The position numbers were made by a program, and so were the translations under genes. The notes under the pieces were generated by a model, which had not been told where the DNA came from, did not search any database, and worked only from the letters and a program-made list of their open reading frames with translations. From Halotalea alkalilenta DSM 17697 (lineage in GTDB: Bacteria > Pseudomonadota > Gammaproteobacteria > Pseudomonadales > Halomonadaceae), in the NCBI RefSeq assembly GCF_000621205.1, contig NZ_KK211233.1, positions 62,001 to 126,000 of the forward strand: a DNA stretch of 64,000 bases, read 5' to 3'. Shown here piece after piece: positions 25,003-33,606 of this stretch (the stretch's first letter is position 1; each line of letters starts with the position of its first letter).

Positions 25003-26186
25003 TGCAAGATATCGCCGCGATCCTCCATCCCCCTGGCCGCTTCGAGCTGGCCGCGCGCGCGGCCGCGCTCTGGCTTGCGCGTGAGGGAGGCGAGCGGCGG
25101 GTGGCCAGGCTCGATGGCTTGGGAGCGGATGCAACGCTCGAGCCGCCCGCGCGGCAGTTCGTCACCGCCGACGGACGACTGGTCGACAACGGTTGGCTGT
25201 GGCTCGAGCGCGCGTCGCTGCGATCGACCGAAGCCGCAGACCAGGGCACCGATACCGGCTCGTCGGCGCTGCTGCTCGGCGAATACCGCCAGGCGGCGCT
25301 GGTGGCGAGCGCGGAAGAGACCTCGGGTCTAGCCCGGGTCGAACCGCTCGGTGATCGCTGGCGACTGGTCGATCAAGCCGGGAGGCTGGTGCTCGATGGC
25401 AGCCGCGACCGCTACGACAGGCCGTGCCTGCGCGGGGAGGCCGGGCAGGGGAGGGATCGAACGCCGGTCAGGGTCGCCTTGATCGGTGAGCGCGATCACC
25501 TGCGCGAGGTCTATCCGGCCAACCAGGCGGCGCTGGGAGATGCCGCCGATCGGCTGGGCGTTACCGTCGAGGTGCGTATCGTCTCTGCGCTGGGTCTCGA
25601 ACGTGGAGACGCGAAGTCACTGCTCGGCGAGGTCGACGCGCTGGTGCTGCCGGGAGGGTGCGACGGTCGCCAGATCGAGGGGCAGATCCTGCTCGCCGGG
25701 CTTGCGCTTGCGCTGCAAGTGCCGACCCTTGGGCTCTGCTTCGGGATGCAGAGCATGGCCACCGCAGTGATCCGCGACCGCCTGGGTCACCTCGAGGCGG
25801 TGCTCGAGGAGCTCGACCCCGAGGCACCGGTGCATAGCTTCATCGCGCTGCGCGACCAGCGTGGCGCACAGCGACACCGTTTGGGGAGTGCCACTTCCCG
25901 GCTGCGCCCCGGCAGCCGGGTCGCCAATTTCCACGCGGCCCACACGATTGTCGAGCGAATGAATCACCGCTATCGCCTCGCACCGCGCTGGCACGACCCG
26001 CTCGAAACGGCCGGCATCTCGATCAGCGCCTGGTCGATGGACGATCCCGCCATTACCGACGCGATCGAGGCGCGAGGCGATGCGTTCTTCGTCGGCATCC
26101 AGGGCCATCCCGAGCTTTCGAGCAGCGCGCGCCATCCTCATCCCAGCTTCATCGCCCTGCTCGAGGCGGCGCTGGCGCGCCGCTGA
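25002..26186 (+). CDS. CTP-synthase-like class I glutaminase with unknown N-terminal domain
   Basis: The 394-aa protein carries a C-terminal class I glutamine amidotransferase domain like that of CTP synthase (from about 150: VRVALIGERDHLREVYPANQ; oxyanion strand VLPGGCDGRQIEGQ; nucleophile Cys in LGLCFGMQ; His and Glu in GIQGHPELSS). The synthase domain of PyrG is missing; the first 150 residues show no family I know. Such proteins are annotated as CTP synthase C-terminal region-related. In this operon it probably acts as a gamma-glutamyl or amide hydrolase. One-base overlap with the M24 gene. Confidence 0.82.
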   Translation: MQDIAAILHPPGRFELAARAAALWLAREGGERRVARLDGLGADATLEPPARQFVTADGRLVDNGWLWLERASLRSTEAADQGTDTGSSALLLGEYRQAALVASAEETSGLARVEPLGDRWRLVDQAGRLVLDGSRDRYDRPCLRGEAGQGRDRTPVRVALIGERDHLREVYPANQAALGDAADRLGVTVEVRIVSALGLERGDAKSLLGEVDALVLPGGCDGRQIEGQILLAGLALALQVPTLGLCFGMQSMATAVIRDRLGHLEAVLEELDPEAPVHSFIALRDQRGAQRHRLGSATSRLRPGSRVANFHAAHTIVERMNHRYRLAPRWHDPLETAGISISAWSMDDPAITDAIEARGDAFFVGIQGHPELSSSARHPHPSFIALLEAALARR

Positions 26187-26243
26187 GCCGGCCTGCGCGC
26201 GTTCGCCGATCGATTTCTCCAACCCTGCAATGGAACACTATCG

Positions 26244-27167
26244 ATGACTTCGAACCATCCCCTGGCCCCGCGTATCGAGGGCCTGTTCAACATCTGCGTC
26301 ACCCCCTTCGATGACCGCGGCGAGCTGGACCGCGCAGCGTTCGAGCTCAACCTCGAGCGTGCGATCGGCCACGGCTACGACGGCATCCTGATCGGCGGCA
26401 CCTATGGGGAGTTCGCCGCGCAGACCACCCGCGAGCGCGCCGAGCTCTTCACCGCGGCGATGGCGGTCGTCGACGGCCGGCTGCCGGTGCTGCTGTGCGC
26501 CGCATCGGGCGACGCGCGCGAGGCTTGCGAGCTCACCGAGCTCGCCGGTCGGCTCGGCGGCCTGCCGATGCTCACGCCACCCTATGCCTGCGAGATCACC
26601 TTCGAGCACACCGAGGCCTACTTCGCCGAACTCGCCGCCCGCAGCGCCACCGGGGTGATGATCTACAACGCCCCCGGCGTCGGCGCGACGCTGAGCCCGG
26701 CTGAGATCGAGCGATTGGCCGCGATCGACGGCGTGGTCGCGCTCAAGCAGGGGGAGCTCTCGCCGACCAGCGTCGATCGCCTGCTCCATCGCCTGCAGCC
26801 CAGGCTCAAGATCATCGCCGCCTCCGACCTGTCGATGGTCTCGACGCTCAGTGCCGGCGTGGATGGAGTGAGCAGCACCAATAGCTGCGCGCTTCCCGAG
26901 CTGATCAAGGCGATTTTCGACGCCACTCGCGTGGGGCGGCTCGACCAGGCCCGCGCCCTGCACCAGGCGTGGTTCCCGCTGCGCGAACTGTGCCGTCGCT
27001 TCGGCCAGCCGCAGACTACCAAGGCGATGATGCGCCTGCGTGGCTGGCGTGTCGGCGGCGTGCGTGCCCCATTGCGCGACCTCGACGCCGCCCAGCTGGC
27101 CGAACTGAGCGCCGTTTTCGCTGACTTCCGCCGCCAGCCGCTGATCGAACCCCTGCTGGTGGATTGA
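26244..27167 (+). CDS. dihydrodipicolinate synthase/N-acetylneuraminate lyase family aldolase
   Basis: A 307-aa class I aldolase-fold protein. Schiff-base Lys in VVALKQG (about 168), Tyr in MIYNAPG (about 138), and the pyruvate-binding GGTYGE (about 50) are present. The family makes or breaks carbon-carbon or carbon-nitrogen bonds via a pyruvate-type imine. It is the last plus-strand gene of the operon, 57 bp after the glutaminase, and ends at a hairpin terminator. The substrate is unknown; genuine DapA is less likely because of this context. Confidence 0.85.
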   Translation: MTSNHPLAPRIEGLFNICVTPFDDRGELDRAAFELNLERAIGHGYDGILIGGTYGEFAAQTTRERAELFTAAMAVVDGRLPVLLCAASGDAREACELTELAGRLGGLPMLTPPYACEITFEHTEAYFAELAARSATGVMIYNAPGVGATLSPAEIERLAAIDGVVALKQGELSPTSVDRLLHRLQPRLKIIAASDLSMVSTLSAGVDGVSSTNSCALPELIKAIFDATRVGRLDQARALHQAWFPLRELCRRFGQPQTTKAMMRLRGWRVGGVRAPLRDLDAAQLAELSAVFADFRRQPLIEPLLVD

Positions 27168-27187
27168 GCCCAGCCATCGCCCACTGC

Positions 27188-27218
27188 CATCGCCTCGCGG
27201 CGCCGCCGCGAGGCGATG
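27188..27218. terminator. bidirectional terminator hairpin
   Basis: Perfect 14-bp arms CATCGCCTCGCGGC (27188-27201) and its complement (27205-27218) with a three-base loop, followed by TTCGTTT. It separates the convergent aldolase and aminotransferase genes. Confidence 0.75.
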
Positions 27219-27239
27219 TTCGTTTCTATCGCATTGATT

Positions 27240-28448
27240 TCAGTCCAGCCGCGCGCAGCACTCCGCCAGCCGGGCCAGCGCCTCGCGCAGCCGCGCGCTC
27301 GGTTGGCCGTAGGCCAGGCGCAGGTAGGGGGAGAGTCCGAAGGCCGTGCCAGGCACGACGCCGACCCCGGCCGAGGCGGCGAAATGGTCGGCGACCATCT
27401 GGTCGTTCTCCAGCCGCAGGCCCTGCGGGGAACGCTTGCCGATCAGCCCGGCGCAGTCGACGTAGAGATAGAACGCCCCTTGGGGCGTGGCGCAGTCGAG
27501 CCCATCGATCGCGCGGATGCCTTCGACCATCAGGTCACGACGGCGGCGCAGCCGCTCGAGCCGCTCGGGAAGGAAGTCGAGAGGCGCTTCGAGCGCGGCC
27601 TGGGCGGCCGCCTGGCACATGCTGGCGGGATTGGTGGTGCTCTGCGACTGCAGCCGGCCGATCGCCTCGATCAGCCATTCGGGGCCGGTGGCGTAGCCGA
27701 TTCGCCAGCCGGTCATCGAGTAGGCCTTGGAGACCCCGTTGAGCGTGAGGATGCGCTCGGCGAGATCAGGGCGCAGCCCCGCCGGGGTGAAGAACTCGCC
27801 CTCGAAGACGAGATGTTCGTAGATGTCATCGGCGAGCAGCAGCGTTCGCGGCGCCTCGGCGAACACCTCGAGCAGCGCCTCGAGCTCGGCACGGGTGTAG
27901 ACCGCGCCGCTCGGGTTGTTCGGCGAATTTAGGATCAGCCAGCGCGTACGCGGGGTCAGGGCCGCGCGCAAGGCGTCGGCGGTGAGCTTGAAGCCCTCTT
28001 CGGCGCTGGTGGGCAGGATCCGCGCAGTGGCGCCGGTCAAGGCGACGATGTCCGGATAGGAGACCCAGTAGGGCGCGGGTATCAGCACCTCGTCGCCCGG
28101 TGACAGGGTCGCCAGCATCGCGTTGAACACGATCTGCTTGCCGCCGACGGCCACCAGTACCCGCTCGGGCGAGGTATCGATGCCGTTGTCGCGGGAGAAC
28201 TTGGCGCATACCGCACGTTTCAGCGCTTCGGTGCCGGTGACCGCGGTGTACTTGGTATCGTCGCGCTCGATGGCATCGATGCCGGCACGCTTGGCCACCT
28301 CTGGGGAGGGGAAGTCGAGCTCTCCCTCGCCGAGGTCGATCACGTCGACGCCTTCGGCGCGACGCTTGCGCATCAGTGCGGAGACCATGGCGGTGGGGGA
28401 TTGGCGCAGGGTGGCCATGCGCGGGGCCAACAGGGATTCGGGATTCAC
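27240..28448 (-). CDS. class I aminotransferase (aspartate aminotransferase-like)
   Basis: A 402-aa PLP enzyme of the AspC/AAT class Ib group. PLP Lys is in GVSKAYSMTGWRIGY (about 237), with the Asn/Asp-Tyr cluster in NSPNNPSG and DDIYEHL, and a C-terminal RLAYG. It lies on the opposite strand and converges on the ABC/catabolic operon, and could transaminate the amino acid released by it. It also may be a general amino acid aminotransferase. A sigma-70-like promoter is at 28522-28549. Confidence 0.9.
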   Translation of the reverse strand: MNPESLLAPRMATLRQSPTAMVSALMRKRRAEGVDVIDLGEGELDFPSPEVAKRAGIDAIERDDTKYTAVTGTEALKRAVCAKFSRDNGIDTSPERVLVAVGGKQIVFNAMLATLSPGDEVLIPAPYWVSYPDIVALTGATARILPTSAEEGFKLTADALRAALTPRTRWLILNSPNNPSGAVYTRAELEALLEVFAEAPRTLLLADDIYEHLVFEGEFFTPAGLRPDLAERILTLNGVSKAYSMTGWRIGYATGPEWLIEAIGRLQSQSTTNPASMCQAAAQAALEAPLDFLPERLERLRRRRDLMVEGIRAIDGLDCATPQGAFYLYVDCAGLIGKRSPQGLRLENDQMVADHFAASAGVGVVPGTAFGLSPYLRLAYGQPSARLREALARLAECCARLD

Positions 28449-28521
28449 GAAAGAGTCGCTCGTATTGGTCTTGTGGCGGAGAAATGATGCGAGGCGCCGA
28501 GCAAGCGGCGCCTTCGAGCTA

Positions 28522-28549
28522 TTGTACGTTTTTGATAAAAAAATACAAA
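28522..28549 (-). promoter_or_regulatory. sigma-70-like promoter for the aminotransferase
   Basis: On the minus strand TTGTAT (complement of 28544-28549) and TACAAT (complement of 28522-28527) are separated by 16 bases, within an A/T-rich patch that is unusual locally. The start codon is 73 bp further on. Confidence 0.5.
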
Positions 28550-28739
28550 ACTGAGCGATGTTCGCCCGCCGATCGAGGGCTTCTCCGACTGCTCCGTCAT
28601 GGCCGGCTACAATGGAGAGCGTCCGGCTGCGTGCTCACCGCAGCCTCGCGGGTCGAAAAAAAGGGCAGGCGGCGAAGGTTCGGCACCGCCGGGCCTGGCG
28701 TCGACCGCAAACTCAGCTGGGTGACCAGGAGCCGCTTCG

Positions 28740-29183
28740 ATGGACGATGCATCCCCTATCGACCACCGCCGCCATCCCGAGCGCTACCGCATCGGGCGTG
28801 GAGAGCAGGGGGTGATGAATGTCGAGCCCTACAAGAGCGAGCTGCTGGTGCACTGGCGGTTCAAGACGCCGGAGCTCGCGCGGGCATCCGCCGCTAAGCT
28901 CGAGGAGATGTTCGCCGCCTACAAGGCCGCGGGCGACTTCGTCGGTATGGACATGGCGCGGAAGTACCTGCAGATGGGCTATACCCGCTCGCGCCGCTAT
29001 GCCAAGCGCCCGTCGGGGCGCAAGTACGATGCCGAGGGGGCGCTGCTGCCGATCGGCGAGGAGGACCCCGTCAAGGCGGAGTCGGCACGAATCTTCCACG
29101 CGGCCTGGCAGCGGGTGCGCGAGGACCGCGAATACCTGTCGATGAAAAAGCAGCACCGAGAGCGCTACGAGCGCGGCCGATGA
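28740..29183 (+). CDS. DUF4385 family protein
   Basis: A 147-aa cytoplasmic protein that matches the DUF4385 pattern: YRIGRGEQGVMNVEPYKSEL at the start, HWRFKTPELARASAAKLEEMF in the middle and a highly basic C-terminus. The function of the family is unknown to me. It ends three bases before the convergent TetR gene. Confidence 0.8.
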   Translation: MDDASPIDHRRHPERYRIGRGEQGVMNVEPYKSELLVHWRFKTPELARASAAKLEEMFAAYKAAGDFVGMDMARKYLQMGYTRSRRYAKRPSGRKYDAEGALLPIGEEDPVKAESARIFHAAWQRVREDREYLSMKKQHRERYERGR

Positions 29184-29186
29184 GGG

Positions 29187-29783
29187 TCAGGACGCCGACG
29201 TCACGCTCTTTCGCCGTCGTCTGCGCGGCGCTTGTGCCAAGCAGGCATCCAGCCAGTATTCGACCTGTTCGGGCGTGGGCGGTCGAGGGGCGAACAGGAG
29301 CCGATAGACCAACGGGGCAACCAGGGCGTCGACCAGTAGATCGATCGGCGGCGTCGTCTCGCCGCGGCGCTTGGCGCGCGCCAAAAGCCGATCGAGGCGC
29401 TGGGTGAGCAGCGCAGCACAGCGCTGAGGGCAATCGTCGGCCTGGCTCGAGACCACGTCTCGCAGCAGATCGCGGCCGAGCGGCGAGCCTACCTCGTCCA
29501 TATAGGCCTGTGCCCAGGCGAGCAGGTCTCCCCTCAGGCTGCCGGTGTCCTCGGGGAGTGTCTCGGGGCGCATCTGCTCGAGGGCGACGTCGCCGAGCAG
29601 AGTGGCGAGATCTCCCCAGCGGCGATAGAGCGTCGAGGGAGTGACTCCCGCGCGCTGGGAGATTTGCGGGACGGTCAGCGCCTCGCGCGGCTGTTCGTCG
29701 AGCAGCTCGCGCACCGCTCGATGCACTGCCGCCTGGATTCTTGCGCTGCGCCCGCCTGTGCGTATACCTAACGTCTTGTTCAT
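29187..29783 (-). CDS. TetR-family transcriptional regulator
   Basis: A 198-aa TetR protein. The N-terminal helix-turn-helix is QISQRAGVTPSTLYRRWGDLATLL at about 35-58, followed by an all-helical ligand domain; it ends with a basic tail (PRRRRRK). ATG 29783 is used rather than the longer reading. It is divergent from a LysR gene; its target is unclear because no efflux pump is adjacent. Confidence 0.87.
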   Translation of the reverse strand: MNKTLGIRTGGRSARIQAAVHRAVRELLDEQPREALTVPQISQRAGVTPSTLYRRWGDLATLLGDVALEQMRPETLPEDTGSLRGDLLAWAQAYMDEVGSPLGRDLLRDVVSSQADDCPQRCAALLTQRLDRLLARAKRRGETTPPIDLLVDALVAPLVYRLLFAPRPPTPEQVEYWLDACLAQAPRRRRRKSVTSAS

Positions 29784-29913
29784 GATCGAAAGGCTAGCAC
29801 AAGTTGATTGCATCAATGGCATCAGGCCGAGGGTCGAATTTAAAGCCGATTTTCAGGCGAAGCGGTGCGCTTGGCTTATCCACTCGCTCCGCCCTCCGAG
29901 ACAGGAAATGCCC

Positions 29914-30810
29914 ATGACGCCGGACAGGATCGACTGGAACGAGCTGCGCGTGCTGCTCGAGGTGGCCCGCAGCGGGGGGCTTGGCGGGGCGGCGAAGCGT
30001 CTGGGCGTCGATGCATCGACCGTCAGTCGACGCATCGCTCATCTGGAGACGATGCTGGGGGAGAGCCTGTTCGAGCGCAGCCGCGGCGGATTGGTGCTCA
30101 ACGCCCTGGGCCATCGGCTGGTCGAGCATGTCAGTGGGATGGATAGCGAGTTCGCGATGATCGTCGAGCGCCTCGGCGAGAGCGGAGGTGCGCATGGGCG
30201 GGTGCGAATCGCCTCAATGGAGGGGATCGGGTCGCTCTACCTGAGCCGGGTCTTCGCCGAGTTTCGCGAGCAGCTGCCGACCATCGAGATCGAGCTGGTC
30301 ACTTCGACCCAGCAGGTTCACGTCACCCGCCGCGAGGCGGACATCTTCCTGAGTTTCTTCGCTCCGGGTGGGCGTGGGCTCGAGGTCGAGCGAGTCGCCC
30401 GCTTCGGCCTGCACCTCTATGCCAGCCCGTCCTACCTTGCGCGCCGTGGCGCACCGCAGAGCCTGGCCGATCTCGCCGAGCACCAGTTCGTCGGCTACAT
30501 CGACGACCTGGTGCAGATCGACGAAGTGCGCTGGCTCGAATCGCTGCTTCCCGAGCCGCCGCTTTGCTTCTACTCCACCAGCATGCTGGCGCAGATGTTC
30601 ACCGCGGCGGCTGGGGCTGGGCTGGTGATGCTGCCGAGCTTCTCCGCGGCCGAGCGCTTCGGGCTCGAGCGCGTGCTCGAGGGAGAGTTCGAGCTTGGCC
30701 GGGACCTATGGCTTTCGGTCCACCGTGACCTGCGCTACGCACCGAGGATCAAACGAGTGGTTCGGGCGCTGGAGGATGCGATTCGCGCCGACGACGCCTT
30801 CACGAACTGA
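29914..30810 (+). CDS. LysR-family transcriptional regulator
   Basis: A 298-aa LysR protein with the winged helix-turn-helix (ELRVLLEVARSGGLGGAAKR... DASTVSRRIAHLETML) and an effector domain. ATG 29914 follows ACAGGAAA; the upstream reading to 29641 is antisense to TetR. It is tail to tail with the nitrilase gene, overlapping it by 11 bases, and may regulate it, but the pair is not divergent as usual. Confidence 0.87.
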   Translation: MTPDRIDWNELRVLLEVARSGGLGGAAKRLGVDASTVSRRIAHLETMLGESLFERSRGGLVLNALGHRLVEHVSGMDSEFAMIVERLGESGGAHGRVRIASMEGIGSLYLSRVFAEFREQLPTIEIELVTSTQQVHVTRREADIFLSFFAPGGRGLEVERVARFGLHLYASPSYLARRGAPQSLADLAEHQFVGYIDDLVQIDEVRWLESLLPEPPLCFYSTSMLAQMFTAAAGAGLVMLPSFSAAERFGLERVLEGEFELGRDLWLSVHRDLRYAPRIKRVVRALEDAIRADDAFTN

Positions 30811-31831
30811 GGATGTCCTGCGGCTGCGGCTGCGGCTGCGGCTGCGGTGTTTCTGTGTCCACCCAGGTGGCCGGCCGCTGGCGACGGCGTTCGACGCTCA
30901 GGGAGAACACGTCGTAGCGCTGGTAGTAGCCGGTGACGTCGTGGAACTGCTTCGGTTCGATGCAGCGGTTGAGATCGAGCTCGGCGTAAAGAATGCCTTC
31001 CTCGTGGCTCAGGGCCGGCCCCAGCTGGCGCCCGGTGGGATCGACGAAGAAGCTTTCCGCGCGCGGGGTGTCGTCGACCACTGCGGCGATCGCCTGGTCG
31101 CGTTCGACCAGGAAGTCGCGCATCGGTGCATCCATGTAGCCGGCGCAGACGATGCCGAACGCCTTGGCCTCGAACGAATGCGCGCTGGCGCGGATACGGT
31201 TGGCGGCGAGGTTGTCGAAGTTGCCCCCTGCGCTGGGGCGTCGGGTCGGCCACAGCGCGGGCCAGGCGGAGATATGCACCTGTTCGCCTTGGGCCATCAG
31301 CGCATAGCGGGCCAGCGGATTGGTGTTCTCACCGCAGATCAGTGCGCCGAGCCGGCCGATAGAGAGCGGATTCACCTTGAGCCCTTCGCCGTCGCCGGGT
31401 GCCCAGATCAGCTTCTCGTAGAAGGTCGGCACCAGTTTGCGATGATGATTGACCAGCCGTCCCTGGTCGTCGATCACCAGGTTGGTGTTCCAGATGCAGC
31501 CGACGCTGGCATGGCTGCGTTCGCTGATCCCGATCGATAGGTTGACCCCGAGACGCGCGGCGGTCTGCTGGAGTGCGGCGACTTCGGGACCATCGACGTA
31601 GAGGCTCTGCTCGACCATGCGCTCGAACAGGTCGTGGTTGTCGATGGGGGCCCACAGCGCCGCCCAGATCGGAAAAGCGGGGATGAACGATTCGGGGAAT
31701 ACCACCAGGGTGGCGCCGTTGGCGGCTGCCTCCTCGATCAGCGCGATGGCCTTGTCGGTGGTCGCTGCTTTGTCGAGGAAGACGGGGGCGGCATGGCAGG
31801 CCGCCGCGGTGAAGATCGGTAGCGAGGACAT
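30800..31831 (-). CDS. nitrilase
   Basis: A 343-aa CN-hydrolase that converts a nitrile to its carboxylic acid and ammonia. The triad is visible: Glu in VFPESFIPAFPIW, Lys in HHRKLVPTFYEK and Cys in LICGENTN. The Trp-rich ISAWPALWPTRRP segment after the Cys is typical of aliphatic/arylacetonitrilases. The C-terminus has five Pro-Gln pairs encoded by a hexanucleotide repeat. It follows actP on the same strand by 56 bp, so the symporter may import the product or the substrate's acid. Confidence 0.9.
   Translation of the reverse strand: MSSLPIFTAAACHAAPVFLDKAATTDKAIALIEEAAANGATLVVFPESFIPAFPIWAALWAPIDNHDLFERMVEQSLYVDGPEVAALQQTAARLGVNLSIGISERSHASVGCIWNTNLVIDDQGRLVNHHRKLVPTFYEKLIWAPGDGEGLKVNPLSIGRLGALICGENTNPLARYALMAQGEQVHISAWPALWPTRRPSAGGNFDNLAANRIRASAHSFEAKAFGIVCAGYMDAPMRDFLVERDQAIAAVVDDTPRAESFFVDPTGRQLGPALSHEEGILYAELDLNRCIEPKQFHDVTGYYQRYDVFSLSVERRRQRPATWVDTETPQPQPQPQPQDILSS
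30818..30847. repeat. (CTGCGG)5 in-frame hexanucleotide tandem repeat
   Basis: Five perfect copies of CTGCGG on the plus strand, encoding Pro-Gln repeats in the C-terminal tail of the nitrilase. Changes in copy number would keep the frame, so the tail length may vary between strains. Confidence 0.9.
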
Positions 31832-31887
31832 CGGAATTCTCCAGCGATGGGAATGCCGCGAGTGAAGGTCCCGCGGCAGTGAGGAAG

Positions 31888-33606
31888 TCAGTGGCCGACG
31901 GCCTGAGCGACGCCATGGCCTGTATCACGGCGAACCGCGAGCTCCGCCCAGCGCGTCTGGCTCAGCCGGTCGGGGCAGAGCAGCGAGAACACCACCACCA
32001 GCGCGAAACCGAGCGGGATCGAGATCACCCCCGGGTTACGCAGCGAGATGAGCGGCGCTTCGAGTCCGACCAGGCTGGTGCCACCGGCGGGATAGCTCAT
32101 GTTCGGCGACACCAGCACCAGGGCGATCGCGATCGCGGTGCCGCCGAGCACGCCGGCCAGCACGCCCACCGAGCTGCAGCGGCGCCAGTAGAGGGTCAGC
32201 AGCAGCGCCGGCAGGTTGGCCGAGGCGGCCACCGCGTAGGCCAGCCCGACCAGGTGGGCGACGTTCTGGCCCTTGGCGAGAATCCCGACCACCAGCGCCA
32301 CCGCGCCGACCAGCAGGGTGGCGAGGCGCGCGGCGATCACCTGCTCGCGCTCGCTGGCCTGCCCGCCCTTGATCGCTCCGACGTAGACGTCGTGCGCCAG
32401 CGCCGAGGCGGAGGCCAGGGTGAGGCCGGCGACCACTGCGACGATGGTGGTGAACGATACCGCGGCGATGAAGGCGAGCAGCAGGTTGCCGAGCAGGCTG
32501 TCCGCGCCACCGCCGAGATACTGGGCGAGCAGGGGAGCGGCGAGGTTACCGCCCGGATCGAACGATTTGATCGTCGGCGCGCCGATGTAGAGCGCGGCGG
32601 CGAAGCCGATCAATACGATCATCAAGTGGCAGATGCCGATGAACAGCATCGCGTAGAGCACCGACTGGCGCGCGGTGCCGGCATCGCGCACGGTGAAAAA
32701 GCGCATCAGCACATGGGGCATCGCTGCGGTGCCGAGCACCAGCGCAAGGCCCAGCGACAGCTGCTCGAGCGGATTTTTCAAGTAGAGCCCCGGCTCGAGC
32801 AGGCGGGTAGCGGCGGCGGCGGCATCTCCGGGCGGAGTGGTCAGCCCGGCCGCATAGGCGCGCACCTCCGGATGCTCGACCAGCGCGCCGAGCAGGCCCG
32901 GCAGGCTGAAGCCATACGGTGCCCAGGCGAGGATCACCAGCAGCAGGCAACTGGCGAGCAGCAGCACTGCCTTGATCAGCTGTACCCAGGTGGTCGCGCG
33001 CATGCCGCCGAAGAATACGTAGATCATCATCAGCACGCCGACGATCACCACCGCGACTTCGTAGCGGATCCCGATCAGCGCCTGCACGATCACGCCGCCG
33101 CCGACGATCTGCGGAATCAGGTAGCAGATCGCCACGCAGACGCTCGATAAGGCTCCTGCGCTCTTGGCGCTGCGAAAGTCGTTGCGGTAGGCCAGCACGT
33201 CACCAAGGGTGTAGCGACCGAGGTTGCGGCACGGTTCGGCGATCAGCAGCAGCACCGGAATGAAGCCGACGAAGAAGCCGACCAGGTAGAGGATGCCGTC
33301 GAACCCGTAGAGCGCGATCAGCCCTGAGACACCGAGGAAGGCGGCGGCGGAAAGATAGTCGCCGGCGATCGCCAGCCCGTTCTGGAGCCCGCTGATGCCT
33401 CCTCCGGCGGTATAGAACTCACGGGCGGAGGCATTGCGCCGCGCCGCCCAGTAGGTGATCAGCAAGGTGGCGAGGATGAACGCGGCGAACACAGTGAGCG
33501 TCATCCCGCGCTGGGAGTCCTCGACCAGCGTCGGTGCCGCCCAGGCCGACGAGCAGGCGCCGAGCGTCGGGCCGGTGAGCAAGCCGATTCGAAGAAGTCG
33601 ATTCAT
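31888..33606 (-). CDS. actP: ActP-type sodium:acetate/monocarboxylate symporter
   Basis: A 572-aa sodium-solute symporter of the acetate permease group. An N-terminal leader is followed by about 13 membrane helices; SSS motifs include GGGISGLQNGLAIAGDYLSA near 65 and GTAAMPHVLMRFFTVRDA near 290. ATG 33606 overlaps the stop of the DUF485 gene (ATGA), fixing the start. As in E. coli yjcH-actP, it pairs with the small membrane protein. Acetate from the AdhP/ExaC route, or acids made by nitrilase, are plausible substrates. Confidence 0.92.
   Translation of the reverse strand: MNRLLRIGLLTGPTLGACSSAWAAPTLVEDSQRGMTLTVFAAFILATLLITYWAARRNASAREFYTAGGGISGLQNGLAIAGDYLSAAAFLGVSGLIALYGFDGILYLVGFFVGFIPVLLLIAEPCRNLGRYTLGDVLAYRNDFRSAKSAGALSSVCVAICYLIPQIVGGGVIVQALIGIRYEVAVVIVGVLMMIYVFFGGMRATTWVQLIKAVLLLASCLLLVILAWAPYGFSLPGLLGALVEHPEVRAYAAGLTTPPGDAAAAATRLLEPGLYLKNPLEQLSLGLALVLGTAAMPHVLMRFFTVRDAGTARQSVLYAMLFIGICHLMIVLIGFAAALYIGAPTIKSFDPGGNLAAPLLAQYLGGGADSLLGNLLLAFIAAVSFTTIVAVVAGLTLASASALAHDVYVGAIKGGQASEREQVIAARLATLLVGAVALVVGILAKGQNVAHLVGLAYAVAASANLPALLLTLYWRRCSSVGVLAGVLGGTAIAIALVLVSPNMSYPAGGTSLVGLEAPLISLRNPGVISIPLGFALVVVFSLLCPDRLSQTRWAELAVRRDTGHGVAQAVGH

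Noticed and set aside
26244-27167. Genuine dapA for lysine synthesis
   Set aside because: The pyruvate-binding motif differs (GGTYGE for GTTGE) and the gene is the last of a catabolic operon, so a specialised family member is more likely.
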